From contig OZ017759.1 in NCBI GenBank assembly GCA_963969365.1, forward strand, positions 620,001 through 684,000: a stretch of 64,000 nucleotides of DNA. Reading direction: 5' to 3'. This document shows positions 28,501 through 40,443 of the stretch, one piece after another. Numbering within the stretch: the first letter of the stretch is position 1; each line of letters starts with the position of its first letter. The stretch comes from Asterochloris sp. CNOR1. Its lineage: Eukaryota; Chlorophyta; Trebouxiophyceae; Trebouxiales; Trebouxiaceae. A program made the position numbers and the translations under genes. The notes beneath the pieces are model-generated. The model did no database searches. It saw nothing but the letters and a program-made list of their open reading frames with translations, and had not been told where the DNA came from.

Positions 28501-31500
28501 TGGCCACACCGTGATCTATCGTGTCTGGAGGTGACCTCTGCTGTGCTGACTTGCAGGCATATTGTCAGGTGCCCTTAGTGGCTGTACGCTGGGCACTGCC
28601 AACCTTATATTCATGTGCAGCTATGCTCTCGCTCTCTGGTACGGTGGAGTGAGGGTCCGTGCTGGGAAGTACACTGGTGAGTTGGGGCCGCAGTCGCACA
28701 TGCGAACACGCACTGTGAAGCTCTGGATGTTCCTGACGCCCTTTTGCCACTGCTGAGCGCTGTCAGGCTCTCTGTACCCATGCTGTAGTTGCCACAGCTC
28801 AGCTACATTGATGATGGCCACTGCCAACCTGCAGGGGGAAGTGTCCTGACTGTGCTGTTTGCGGCCCTGATCGGCGGCTTCGCACTTGGCCAGGCAGCCC
28901 CCAACGTGCAGTTTTTCGCCACAGGTAGGCCAGCTGTGTGTCTGTGCCTACTGGGCAGAGGTCACCCTCTGTCCCCTGCTTGCCTGCATGGCATACAGTA
29001 CCATGTGCTGAAAACTGTAAGGGCGCTGCAGCCGAGGCAGGCCTGCTGTAGGCAGTGCAGTGCAAGAGTCTGAAGATGCCTTCCCATGGGCCTCGAGCTG
29101 CATCATCATGCTGCCTGCAAATGTCTTGTGCTCTGCTTGTCTGCTACAGCCAGCACCAGAGAAGCTGCTCTGCTCCTACAGGCAAGGCAGCTGCTGCGCG
29201 AGTGTTTGCCATCATTGGCCGTCAGCCCATCATTGCAGACCCAAAGCCCAGATCACAAACAGGCGGCACCGCGCAGTCAAAGAACACAGAGCCGCCAGCA
29301 TCCTGCAGGGGTGCTGTCGAGTTCCGCAGTGTCACCTTCGCTTGTGAGTCTGTCTGCACCAGCCCCTTGGGCGTGCAACTTCTGCATAGCCTAGCAACGC
29401 ATATGGCCTGTCCAGCACGTGCCCCTGCTTTCCCAGATTATGTATGTCCACCCCAAAATATACTAGTGAGCAGGACTGGCAGACAGGGCTGATAAGCTGT
29501 CAAGGTGACCCTCGCAATCAATGCGCACTTACACCTTTTCAAATTGGCCTGCAGATCCTGCGCGCTCTGATGTGCCGGTCTTCACAGACTTCAGCCTGAC
29601 TGTGCCAGCAGGCAGCACTGTGGCCCTTGTGGGGGAGTCTGGATCGGGCAAATCCACAGTTGTGTCGTTGACTGAGCGCTTCTATGACCCACTGGCTGGC
29701 CAGGCGAGTGTGCCTTAACTGACATGTTTGTGTGGTGTCGCAAAGCAGTGCTGGCAGTCACACCTCTGATGCTGCAGCCCCAAGCAGGAGCCAATGTGTT
29801 GTGCATGTCACATGCCTACCAGCTCCCTGCTGGGATGGCGGGAGATGAGTTGACGTCCAGCCAGCTCCATTACATGGCTGCATCTCTCCTCAATGAGGTG
29901 CTGCTGCATTCCGTCAGAGGGCCACAGACGTCCCCCATGCCTGCAGGTGCTGCCGGGCTCGGACACCTGCCCCTGACCTTGCTGTTGAACCCTCAATGCT
30001 GCTGGATTGCAATCAGCTCTGGGACCTGCCCTGTCCTCACTGTGCCAGCACATGGGGCTCACACACCTCTCGCTCCGTGCAACGCTTGTAGGTGCAGCTG
30101 GACAGCAATAGTCTGGTCCAGCTACCTAGCTCAAGCAGCCCCTGGTGCTGGATCACCTGATGCTGTGCCTGCAGGTGCTGCCGCATGGCATGGACCCGCG
30201 GGACCTGCAGCTGTCCTGGGCTTCCCCAGCAGGGGCTTCAAGGCCCTCAGGCTCTCCCATAATGTTTAGCAGGGACCTTGGCCTTCAACCACACTTCTTG
30301 CCTAAATTCCCGCCATGCCTGCAGGTGCTGCTGGATGGCAGAGACCTGAGGGACCTGCCCCTTTCCTGGCTGCGCCAGCAGATGGGTCTCGTCTCTCAGG
30401 AGCCCACACTGTTTGCCACAACTATCTACCAGAATATCCTGTTTGGAAAGCCGAGCGCTTCACGTGCTGAGGTAGAGGCCGCAGCTGCAGCCGCTAACGC
30501 CCACAAGTTCATCTCGGCGCTGCCCAAGGGCTATGAGACTCTGGTGCGCAATGCAAGGGCGTCATTGCATCAGGGGCCCCTCTATGGCCTGCACTGCAGT
30601 GTGTAGGTTTGACACTTCGTCCTTGGGCTGTTTTTATCTTGGCGGGCCTGCTGCGCAGCCAACTCAAGCTGCTCATTGCGAGAATGGACCAGCTGGAACT
30701 TTGCTGTTTGCAAACTCACAGTGTCACCTGCAGCACACGGTTGTCTGCACACGTTGCTGTGTGTCCCAGTCTGACCCCCAGCGTGCGGTTTCAGCCCCTA
30801 CATCCTGTGTCCTTCTTGCAGGTGGGTGAGCGTGGAGTGCAGATGAGCGGGGGCCAGAAACAGAGGATCGCAATTGCACGCGCCATCCTGCGCAACCCGC
30901 CGCTGCTGCTGCTGGACGAGGCCACCTCTGCTCTGGACTCCCAGTCTGAGCGCATTGTGCAGCAGGTAAGCTGGGCTGCACTTGTGGTCTCATTCTCTGG
31001 ATTGTGTCTGGCTCAAGGAGGTATGAGCTACTGGTGCTGGAGGGGTTTGCCCATGCCCTGGATTTGCGGTTTGATTAGATGTGCAGCAGGTGGGCCTGGC
31101 ACCTTGCGCTTTTTAGCATGTCTGAGACACTCTATGAGGTGTGGCACTGCCACAATTGCTCTAGCTTGGCTCTAGTTGGGGGCAGTGCTCGGGAGCGGGC
31201 TGCTGTTGAGGTACATTGGTTGCTCCCAGGCTTGCATTCAGTCTGCTGGACAGCATCATCTGTGTCCTGGAATCCTGGCCTGGTTGCAGCGGGCGGCAAC
31301 CGCCGCAGGTTGAGTTGATCCCAATGCACTTTCTGGGAGGGCTATAGGGCTGAGCAGGGGTTCAGCACAGCTCCTGAGGGTGTGAGAACCCAGTCTCTGT
31401 GGACAGACTGCCTTGCTCTTGGGGAGAGATACTGAATACAATGTGGGGACTGACAGCTGGAGCCTTCTGCAGCATGTGACAAGGGCTGCTAAAAGTTTGC

Positions 31501-34500
31501 TCCACTGCTGTGCGGCTGTGCCATGGACCTGCCATCTGCCAGCCAGTCTGTCTGCCGCACCAGTTACAGACATGAGCTGACCTGCAGCCACAGGCCTGGT
31601 GAACACTGCATGATGGCTCAGCGCTCTGGCATCCAGCACCTGGAGTCTGCATGTGCCATGCCTGCTGCCTGCCTGGCGTTGGCTGTTGAATTCTGCCTTG
31701 GCCACGTGCAGGCTCTGGACAATCTGATGGCGGGAAGAACTACCATTGTGGTGGTGAGGGGTATTGTCTAATGTTTTTGCTGTACATTTAGGTTAGCCTG
31801 GGATGACGCATGGCCCTGAGGGTGCCGTCATGGATACGAACTGACTCGTGTGTGGCCCTGCAGGCCCACCGCCTGAGTACCATCCAGAATGCAGACATGA
31901 TAGCAGGTGGGATGCTGTCTGGCTCACCTAGCCAACGCGGGCACCCTCCTTTTTGCCCCAACCTGGGCTACCAGCACAACTGGCAGCCCCTTCAGCATGG
32001 CTCCCATACCAACAACGCTTTCAATGCCTGCTTTCTGCTCTGCAGTTGTCCGGGCCGGGGCTATTGTTGAGAGCGGCAGCCATGGAGAGCTGATGGCGCG
32101 CCCTAACGGCGCATATGCCACTCTTGTCAAGCTGCAGGCGATTGTACACCAGAAGGATCAGGAGGTGTGTCCGCCTCACACCTCAATTGGCATGTCTTCT
32201 GCAGGTGCACCACGGCCATTGCCAGTGGTGCCTAGCTTGGGCCAGCTGTCTGATCAGACATCCCGCCTGCTATGAGAAAACCGTCGACATGCAGACAGAG
32301 CAAGTCTTGCAGAGTTCTCGGAGAAAGGCCCTTTGTTCTTCCTCCATTTTGGCTCAGCAACCGCCTGATATGCCTGCCAGCTTTGCCCAGTCATGCACCT
32401 GGGGACATGCCATATCAGTTTTTTCCAACTTTTGTGTGCCAGATGTGCAAGCAGCAGTTTGCAGCCATCTTGCTCAGTTAGGGCTTAGCCACACCACCTG
32501 CGCTGTCGCTGCGCAGGATATGGCCTTCGAGGACCCAAACATTGCCAGTGCCCCAGCTGCTGGGGAGCCTGGCATCACTGCATTCAACGTCTCTCAGGAA
32601 GACTTTCAGGTGATCACTGGCCCCGACCTAGCGAGCACATGGCTGGCTTTGCATGATAAGTGGTAGTGCTGTTGGCCCTACCACTGTTGCAGCCTTTTGC
32701 ATGAATGTGAGGGCCCTGTAGGCAGCAGGGTGCCAACAAGTGTGTTGCACACATGTGCTGGGCAATTTGTGCCAATGTTGCCTGCATAAAAACCCCCTGC
32801 CTGCCAATGGCAGTACTAGAGCTGGCTACGTGTATGCCTGCCTGCAATTGCGCCAGTTGACCTCATCGACTTGCGCACAATTTGATGCTTAAATCTGAAT
32901 AGACAGCACTGGCATTGTGGTCTTGGCTGCATCTGCACAACTGGACTCCAGCCTCTTGTGCATGCTGTCAGCTGCATGCATGCTGCAGAAGACGTCACTG
33001 AAGCAGGAGGCAGCGCCTGTGACCACGGAACAGACCACAGGCCCACCCTCATTCCAGTTCAAGGTCAAGGAGATGCTTGCTGAGAATCCCCTTACTGCAG
33101 CGCCAGAGCCAGGCAAGGCTAAGGAGAAGGATGCACCGGTGAGACTGCCTGCAGCACAGCGTTGACCTTTCGCAAACCAGCACGCCAGAGGCTTTAGCAA
33201 ACAACACTGCTTGCCCTGCACCCATGCTAAGACATTCACCATGGGGCAGCATTGTGTTGTTGCCTGGTTTCACCATTCCCTGAAGGTGCACTGATTTTAA
33301 TGTTGCGGGCACCTCAGCGCAATGGGCTTGGGGTGGTTGCTTTGGAGCAAAGCCAGCAAACCCAGCAGATGATGCCCTGTGAGGAGCCAACTGTTGAAGC
33401 GTACCAGAGCTGAATGTCTGCAGGTCAAGGCTGGGTATGGTCGCCTGCTGGCCCTGAATCGCAAGGAGTGGCCCTTTGCCATCACCGGCTGCATTGGCAG
33501 CCTAGGGCTGGGAGTCCTCATGCCTGGCTTTGCTCTGGCCCTGAGCCACATCATCACGGTCTACTTCAACCCAAACTTCCACGAAATGGAAGTGAGCATA
33601 TGTCCATGATGAGTCAGGCTGGGCTGTGCCAAAGGCAGAGGATGCCAGCCCAAGGCAGCTGTTGACGACCCAGCATGATGTCGTGACACCATGCCATGAG
33701 CTGCAGGCTACAGCATCTGTTGACGGGCTGCTCAACTCTTCAGTACTTGCATGTCCTGAGCCCCAGCTTTCATCAAGTGCTGCTGAGCTGCAAATAAATC
33801 TTGGGTAATCTGCAAAGCTGCGGTCACCATCAAGTGCTGACTGCAGACCACCATCACCCGCTGGTGCATCGTCTTTGCAGCGCTGGGCGCTGTCGCCTTC
33901 ATCTGCGCGATTGTCCAGTCTGCCAGCTTCTCAGCCATGGGGCAGAAGCTGGCTCGCCGACTGCGGGTTATGCTGATGGCTGCTCTCTTCAAGCAGGTGG
34001 GTATGGGCTGCTCATGCAGCAACCATTCTGACCACGCTGGCTATATTGTTCATACCACTGCCTCCACCAGTGTCTGACATGGCTGAATTTTGGCTCAGCT
34101 GCTCCTTTAAGCAGCTGTGCTATGCCCTCTCACACCTGAGGCAGCTGTGTGGGTGCTCAATAGTAGCCGAATGCTGGCAGGTAGACCCAGACCTCCTTGC
34201 CCTGCCGCCATGTGGGTGCAGTGCTGGTATATTGGCTTTGTGGCTTACGATTTGCTGATGAAGAGCAATCAGGGGGTCACACTGCACAGCCCGTGACAGT
34301 TGGAGGGTGCAGGCTATGCTGGGGAAGCCTGTGAAAAGTGAACTCAGCAGGGTTGGTGACTGACTCAAGCTAGTTTGCTGTGTCCTATGGTGTAGGGCAG
34401 CCAATAGCCCTTCTAGGCACCTGGGCTGAGGGGACAGCCACCTCATTCAGCGAGGCAGCAACTTGATGCAGCTGTGCTGCAGGAGGTGAGCTGGTTTGAT

Positions 34501-37500
34501 CGCGAGGAGAACAGCAGTGGCGCCGTCGCGGGTGAGAGGCGGTTGGGGGCAGATCACTTCCGCCATTGTGACCAGCCAATGATGCTCTCTGCTGAGCCAG
34601 TATGCCTGTTGCGCCAATACTGGCAATTACTGACACTTTCTGGCGTGTGATGTGCATGCCTCGGCAGTAAGGATGTTGCACCTGCGCTGTGCAGGGCGAC
34701 TGGCCACTGATACTGTCCACATTCGTGGCGCTGTTGGGGACGCCCTAGGGCTCATTGTCCAGAATCTGGTCACCATCATTGCTGCCTATGTGAGACCCTG
34801 CTGTGTTCTATCTGCTTGCCGGTGTTGATCGGCTGCACTCGGATCTGATTAAGACACCCCTCCTCCTGCTGGTGACCTGCTACTCTCAGTTTCTATTGGT
34901 TTGCATCAGGTGTGCACCAGCACCTCCCCTCGCCGCCCGGCCCCCCCGCCCCTGCCAGCGCTGTCATGTCACACTGCTTCTCGGCTTATACCCTGCTCAC
35001 TGCTTGAGATACAATACATGTGGAAAGTTTTTGTGTCCATGCAGGTCATTGCCTTCATCTCTGGCTGGAAGATGACTTTGGTGGTCACCGCTGTTGTGCC
35101 ACTCCTAGGACTTGCAGCCTACATCAACACCAAGTTCATGGGAGGCTTTAGTTCAGAGGTATGCATGCTGCTTGCATATCGCAACTTGACTCCGTCCAAT
35201 GGTCTGCACAGTTTCATTGCCTACAGCAACGGATGAGGATGATCAGCCACCAGCTGCCCGCACATTCCTTTGTCTGGAGCCTGACTGCATTGTTCCACGG
35301 GCCATGTAAGAAGGCTGCAATGCGTCATGTGCATCACATTGCTGCCGGCCAGACTGGCTGCCTGCTACTGCAGGCCGACAAGCTGTTCAGCACCGCCAAC
35401 CAGACTGCCTCAGAGGCTGTGAGCAGCATCCGCACCGTGGCAGCCTTTGGGATGCAGGTATGTGACGAGCCACAGGGCCCCCACTGCAGTACGCATCATA
35501 CATGACGGCTGTGCTTGACGCAACGCCAGGTATGTAGCTCTGCAAATGCCTATGGAACTCAAATTGGTGGCTATCCTTGTGCAGGACCAGATTGCACGTC
35601 TCTATGAGCTGCAGCTCAGCGCTCCCACCAAGAAGATTGAGCGCTCGGCTCAAGTCTCTGGAGTCAGCTTTGGCTTCAGTCAGGTATGCTGATGCCTGTC
35701 GCTGCATCTTCAGAGCCGCGCAAGAAGGGCTTTGTGCTCCGCAAGACTTTCGTGACATCCATGTTGTCTGCTGCAGTTCACCTTCTTCGCTGTCTATGCC
35801 TTAGGTGAGGCTCACAAAGGACTTCACTGGAGCAGCTGTGCATGTCCCCACTTCACCGGGGATTTCGCTGAATTTTGCAGGTTCCCTGGCAGCTGCAGCT
35901 CTGGTCAGGGCACCTGAGGCCTCAGCAGAATGTCTCAGTCAATGCTGGCCTCTGTTGCTGCAGGCTTCTGGTATGGAGGAAAGCTTGTGGGCGCAGGGGA
36001 GATGAGCTTTACCGACATGATGCAGGTGAGGTCTTGGGTGCCCCAATGGCCAATAGGCATGCAGGAGTTGGCCTTCTTCATGCATGGCTTAGGACCTGTG
36101 GGCCACTGCGTGGCTGCATGCCGAAGTGGTGCCAGGGCACCCCAGGCATGGTGCACCTCAGGCATGGTGTCACATCTCTGGACCTCTCACAAGCATGGAC
36201 GCTAGCAAGGCAGAGAGTGAGGTTGCAGCATACATGTGCTGCCCCTGGGACCTTCTGGCCCATGTTGGCAGGCCTGTTGTGGCTCATGTCATGCTGGGAT
36301 CTCCCTCCATGATGCACTGCACCTGTGCAGCCATGTGATGGTGAGAGGGAGGTGGACCAGCTTGCTGGACTTGCCTCGTTCCTCAAGCCTTTGCCGGCTG
36401 CAAAGATCTGATCTCGTCCTTTGCGGTGCAGGTCTTCCTGGCCATTGTCCTGGGCGCCATGGGGGCTTCCCAGGCACAGATGGCCTTCCCAGATGTGGCC
36501 AGGGCTGGAGGCGCCATACAGAGCGTGTTCGGTGTCATTGACCGCAAACCTCAGCAGCCACAGCTACTAGGTACGCTAAGCCCTGCGGGATGGGCAGCCT
36601 TCAGGAAAAAGCTTGCAGCATTCCAAGTTCTGCAGCAGCATGGTCTGCATCTGTCAGCAAGACCATTGTAGTGCTGAGCGTTTCTGTTTGCTGTACTGTG
36701 CATCTGCAGCTCTGGCGGCCTTGTACTTTGCAGTAATACTGAGCACACTGCTCCAGGCTCCTGCATGACCCCTGCGCTGCTCTGCTCTTCTCTGCTCTGA
36801 CCGTAATATTGGTGGACACCCAATGCTTGCATGTGTTGTGAGACAGCGTCTACAATTTGCTCCCCATCCCTGTACCCTGTCTCATCCTTATGCCCTCAAT
36901 ACTTGTCAGGTGGCAAGGGCAGCGAGCCAGATGTGCGCGGCACCATCGAGCTCCGTGGAGTGACCTTCCGCTACCACACCCGCCCTGAGGTGAGACCAGG
37001 CAGACCATGTGCGCTGCAGGGTCCAACATGAGGCGGCACAAACACTGATGCGCACAGGAGGTAGCCGGCTTTACGGCCAGCTTGACATGTGCTGCAATGG
37101 CCCGCCTGCAAACCATACTGTCTGCCTCTCTGCCTGATGCCCTGGCTTGCTACACTCAGCTGGGCTCTTTGATTCCACTTTTGACATGGCCCTGCGTCAA
37201 TCTGCAGGTGACTGTGTTCTCTGACTTTGACCTCAGGGTGGAGGCAGGCAAGACCCTTGCCCTTGTAGGGCAGTCGGGGAGCGGCAAGTCGACCGTCATT
37301 TCCCTGCTGGAGGGTTTCTATTTCCCTGAGCAGGGGCAGGTGCGTGGTCAGCCCTTAGGGCACCTCCCTCCAGCTGTCTCTGCCATGACATGAGTTCAAG
37401 AGTGGGGTGTCGCTTGGCTGTGCTAACGCACCATATTGGCTCAAGCATAGCTTGTCAGCAGTGGCTTGTGTGAAGCTTGTTGGTACGGGCTGCCATCTGA

Positions 37501-39920
37501 AGCCTGAGGTCGGCTTGTTGTTCAGGGAGGGGGTTGCATCTGCTAATTTGCATGCAGATGCTTCTGCTTGGGGCTGGGTGTTCACCAGAGGTGGCCGTCA
37601 CCCAGAAGTCTGCCACAGGTGTGCCCTGAGAGGTTGACCTGCACAGCATGACAAATGTCTCACGACCTGCTGTGCAGGTCTGCATTGATGGCTGCGACAT
37701 AGCCACCATGGATAGGCACTTCCTGAGGGATCAGATAGGCCTGGTCAGCCAGGAGCCTGTACTCTTCTCGTGCAGGTCAGTGCTGCAACAATGCCTGCAC
37801 TCTCATCTGAAGCTTTACCCATAGTAACTGGCACCCAGCAGGCCGCCAGCACTTTGTCCACTCCAGCCAGAGGCCAACTGTTGCTGACGTCACAAGTTGC
37901 CTGCACTTGCTTGACTCGTTTGCTCAAGTGTTACAATCTAGCATAGATTGCGCGATGTCCACACAGATCTGCTGGTGCCTGTGCAGCATTGCAACCAACA
38001 TTCTCTATGGCCGTCCTGGGGCCACACAGGCAGACATGGAGCAGGCCGCTCGCCAGGCCAATGCCCATGAGTTCATTACGCGTCTGCCTGAAGGCTATGA
38101 GACCCAGGTAGGCTCGGTTGTGTGGCAACACAGTGCCAAGTCTGCCGCTTGAGTGCACTGAAACCAGCCCAGGTGTTGCTGCTGTGCAGCTGCAGCGAAA
38201 GAACTTTGCTGCCTGGCTGTACAGCCCTCAGCATGCGTCCCTGCCCTGACGGCGTGCAGCATGCAGTCCTGCTTGTTGCACAGGTTGTCAGCAAGCGGAG
38301 GATAGTGTGTGTACAGTGCCGTGTCTTTGAGTGTGTGCGCTCAAAGGCTATCTGTTACCTGCATAGGCCTCAGCAAAAGCAAATCTGTCAACACTCTGTG
38401 GTTGTCCAGGTTGGAGAGGGAGGAATCCAGCTCTCAGGAGGGCAGAAACAGAGAGTTGCTATTGCCCGTGCCATAATAAAAAATCCAAAGGTACAGGCTC
38501 AGCATTGCCTTCCACCTGCTTACCCGCCTGGCTTGCATCCTGAAGCGTTGTACTGCACCTGAAGCCTGCCATGCTAGAAGGCCCTGTGGAGCTGACATGG
38601 CAGGTGCAGCGTGATGCAGACAGATTGGCTAAGTGTGCAGACAGATGATGTCCTGTGCAATGCAGCTCATCTCTGAACAGTGGCTCCGAGCCTCCTTGCA
38701 TGTGTACTCAGCCCAGCCTCCTGCGCATGTCTGCACACTGTAGGCCATTGCAGCTCTCGATGCACAGTCTGAGGCACTGAGGTCGCAGCCTGCCACTCAA
38801 TGGCTGAGCTGTATTACAACTCTTGGGGGGCTGAACACAGCCGCAGCTGCTTGGACCAGTTACCTTTCTGAGCTCTGCCCCGCGTACCTGCAGATTCTGG
38901 GGTTGGATGAGGCCACAGCAGCACTGGATGCAGAGTCTGAGGCGCTGGTGCAGCAGGCTCTGGAGCGCATGATGGTGGGCAGGACGAGTATCGTGGTGGC
39001 TCACAGGCTGAGCACCATAATCAGGGCAGACTCAATTGCTGGTGAGGCAGTGTTCAAGATGGGTCTTGAGCACAGTGCAAATGCTGGTTGCCGTTGTCAG
39101 CGCAGACTGCGCTGTCCACTTCTGGCACACAGGTTTCATGTGTTGTGCACATGTGGTGCATTGGGTGCAGCTGGCGTCACATGCAGCCAAAGGCTGCTGA
39201 CACATGCTGTCATCGGGGGCCAGGTTGGGACTACGCTGCAGCAGGAGCATGTGGCATAGGTGCAAAGCATGGGACCGCCACTTCAGTGTGGCATGGCTCC
39301 CAGCCTGCACTGCATGAAGCCAGGGCCTGGCATACCAACCAGCTCCCTGCCATGTCGGCTTCGGTGTCATCCAAGTCTTGCAGCCACACAGCCCCTCCCC
39401 GCAAGCAGATCCTTGAAAAACTTCTGCTTGCAGCCACCTTCCTGCCATCTCACGACCGGTCTGCCACCTCACATGGCAGTTTCCGGTCAGCCCTGCCCTA
39501 TGTGTTGTTTTCCTGCCTCGGTCCCCTTCCCCTCAACCCATTGCAATTCTTGTTGATGCGCTTGCTGGAGCCTCACACAATCATTCCACCCTAAAGTCAT
39601 ACAACAAGTGCTGCAGTTTCATAGCATCCCTTTGCTCTACATTGACTTGCCCTGCATCAAAACTGCCCATTCAGGTGCCTGTGTACTGCCTCAAAAGATC
39701 AATCGATCTTTTGGGGCAGCCTCACAGACCCAGTGTGCCCTGAATGTTGCAGCAAGTGCTGCAGCCTCACCAGAGGCATGTGCACTGCCTTCTCAAGGCC
39801 AGCATCTCATGCCCTGCAGTCATTCAGCAGGGCAAGATTGTAGAGCAGGGCACGTATCAGCAATTGATGACCAAGAATGGCGCCTTCGCCAGCCTTGTCA
39901 GGCACCAGCAGCAGCGCTGA
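25570..39920 (+). CDS. ABCB: ABC transporter B family, full-size P-glycoprotein/MDR type
   Basis: Thirty-six in-phase exons, first 25570-25709 and last 39820-39920, give 3906 nt, 1301 aa, with TMD1-NBD1-linker-TMD2-NBD2. NBD1 has A-loop FAYPARSDV (Tyr400), Walker [10 protein letters not shown] (426-434), signature MSGGQ (530-534), Walker B LLLLDEA (550-556) and H-loop AHRLST (His586). NBD2 has Walker [10 protein letters not shown] (1096-1104), LSGGQ (1200-1204), Walker B ILGLDEAT (1220-1227) and AHRLST. The linker (exons 18-19, 32517-32609 and 32989-33138) is acidic and Pro-rich. Selected exon positions: 26918-27051, 28261-28377, 29555-29703, 30325-30543, 30822-30965, 33424-33591, 35045-35158, 36432-36570, 37208-37339, 38410-38490, 38894-39041. 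Introns 5 and 12 have GC donors. It is probably a plasma-membrane or vacuolar exporter of hydrophobic compounds or hormones; substrate unknown. Confidence 0.97.
29944..30222 (+). repeat. Three degenerate copies of ABCB exon 13 start inside intron 12
   Basis: Segments at about 29944-29975, 30085-30140 and 30172-30222 each resemble ctgcaggtgctgctggatggcagagacctgagggacctg of the true exon edge (30319 onwards). The nearest keeps the ctgcag acceptor and reads [17 protein letters not shown], against [17 protein letters not shown]. They grow more decayed with distance. Confidence 0.75.
38743..38853 (+). repeat. Degenerate copies of ABCB exon 35 (NBD2 Walker B) in intron 34
   Basis: 38743-38780 reads [12 protein letters not shown], against [12 protein letters not shown] in the true exon (38918 onwards). 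38820-38853 (tcttggggggctgaacacag) resembles the exon start ttctggggttggatgaggcc. Neither is open in the right phase with the neighbouring exons. Confidence 0.7.
39686..39719. repeat. Near-perfect palindrome in last ABCB intron
   Basis: Arms ctgcctcaaaagatc and gatcttttggggcag are inverted repeats (14 of 15 match) around a 4-bp aatc spacer. No flanking direct repeat is obvious. It would form a stable hairpin in the pre-mRNA about 100 nt before the last acceptor. Confidence 0.75.
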
Positions 39921-40443
39921 TGGAGCCATTGCAAACCTCCCGAACTGCTGCGAACCGTCAACCTTGACTAGCAGGGCTTGAGGGCTTGCCAGCATCCTCA
40001 ATGACTTTGACACAGCAGCGCTGAAGCAAGTGCTGCCCACATCCCCAAGAAATGCACTCACACCCTCCCCTTAGGTTCTGTAGTATTCTGCTTTGTGTGG
40101 CCTGAAGCATTGCTCCGTGTACCAGTCCCTGCTGGCTCAATTCAAGCCACTAGCTACAAAACATACCCCCTCCTGTTCCCCAAGCAATCCCTGCAACAGC
40201 ACCTCCCATGGTGTTTAAAACTACCACTTGCACATTTCTGCTGAATGACTATCTAGAAAGGAACATGTATCTGAGGTACCCCAGCTGCGTTTTGAGTCTC
40301 TTTGTGCACCCCAGAGCCATGCATGCTTTCTATGAGTCTGATGTCAAAATATTGATTTGCATTTTTCCTCTACCTGTTCAGCAAATTAGATCCTACCTGA
40401 TACGCTTCCAGGCGGCCAGATCAAGCTGCAGTTCACAAGCAAC
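39921..40443. other. Intergenic between ABCB and EBP1
   Basis: This 523-bp stretch has relatively AT-rich patches (about 40140-40400) and no supported gene. It should hold the ABCB 3' UTR and the EBP1 promoter and 5' UTR. Confidence 0.6.
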
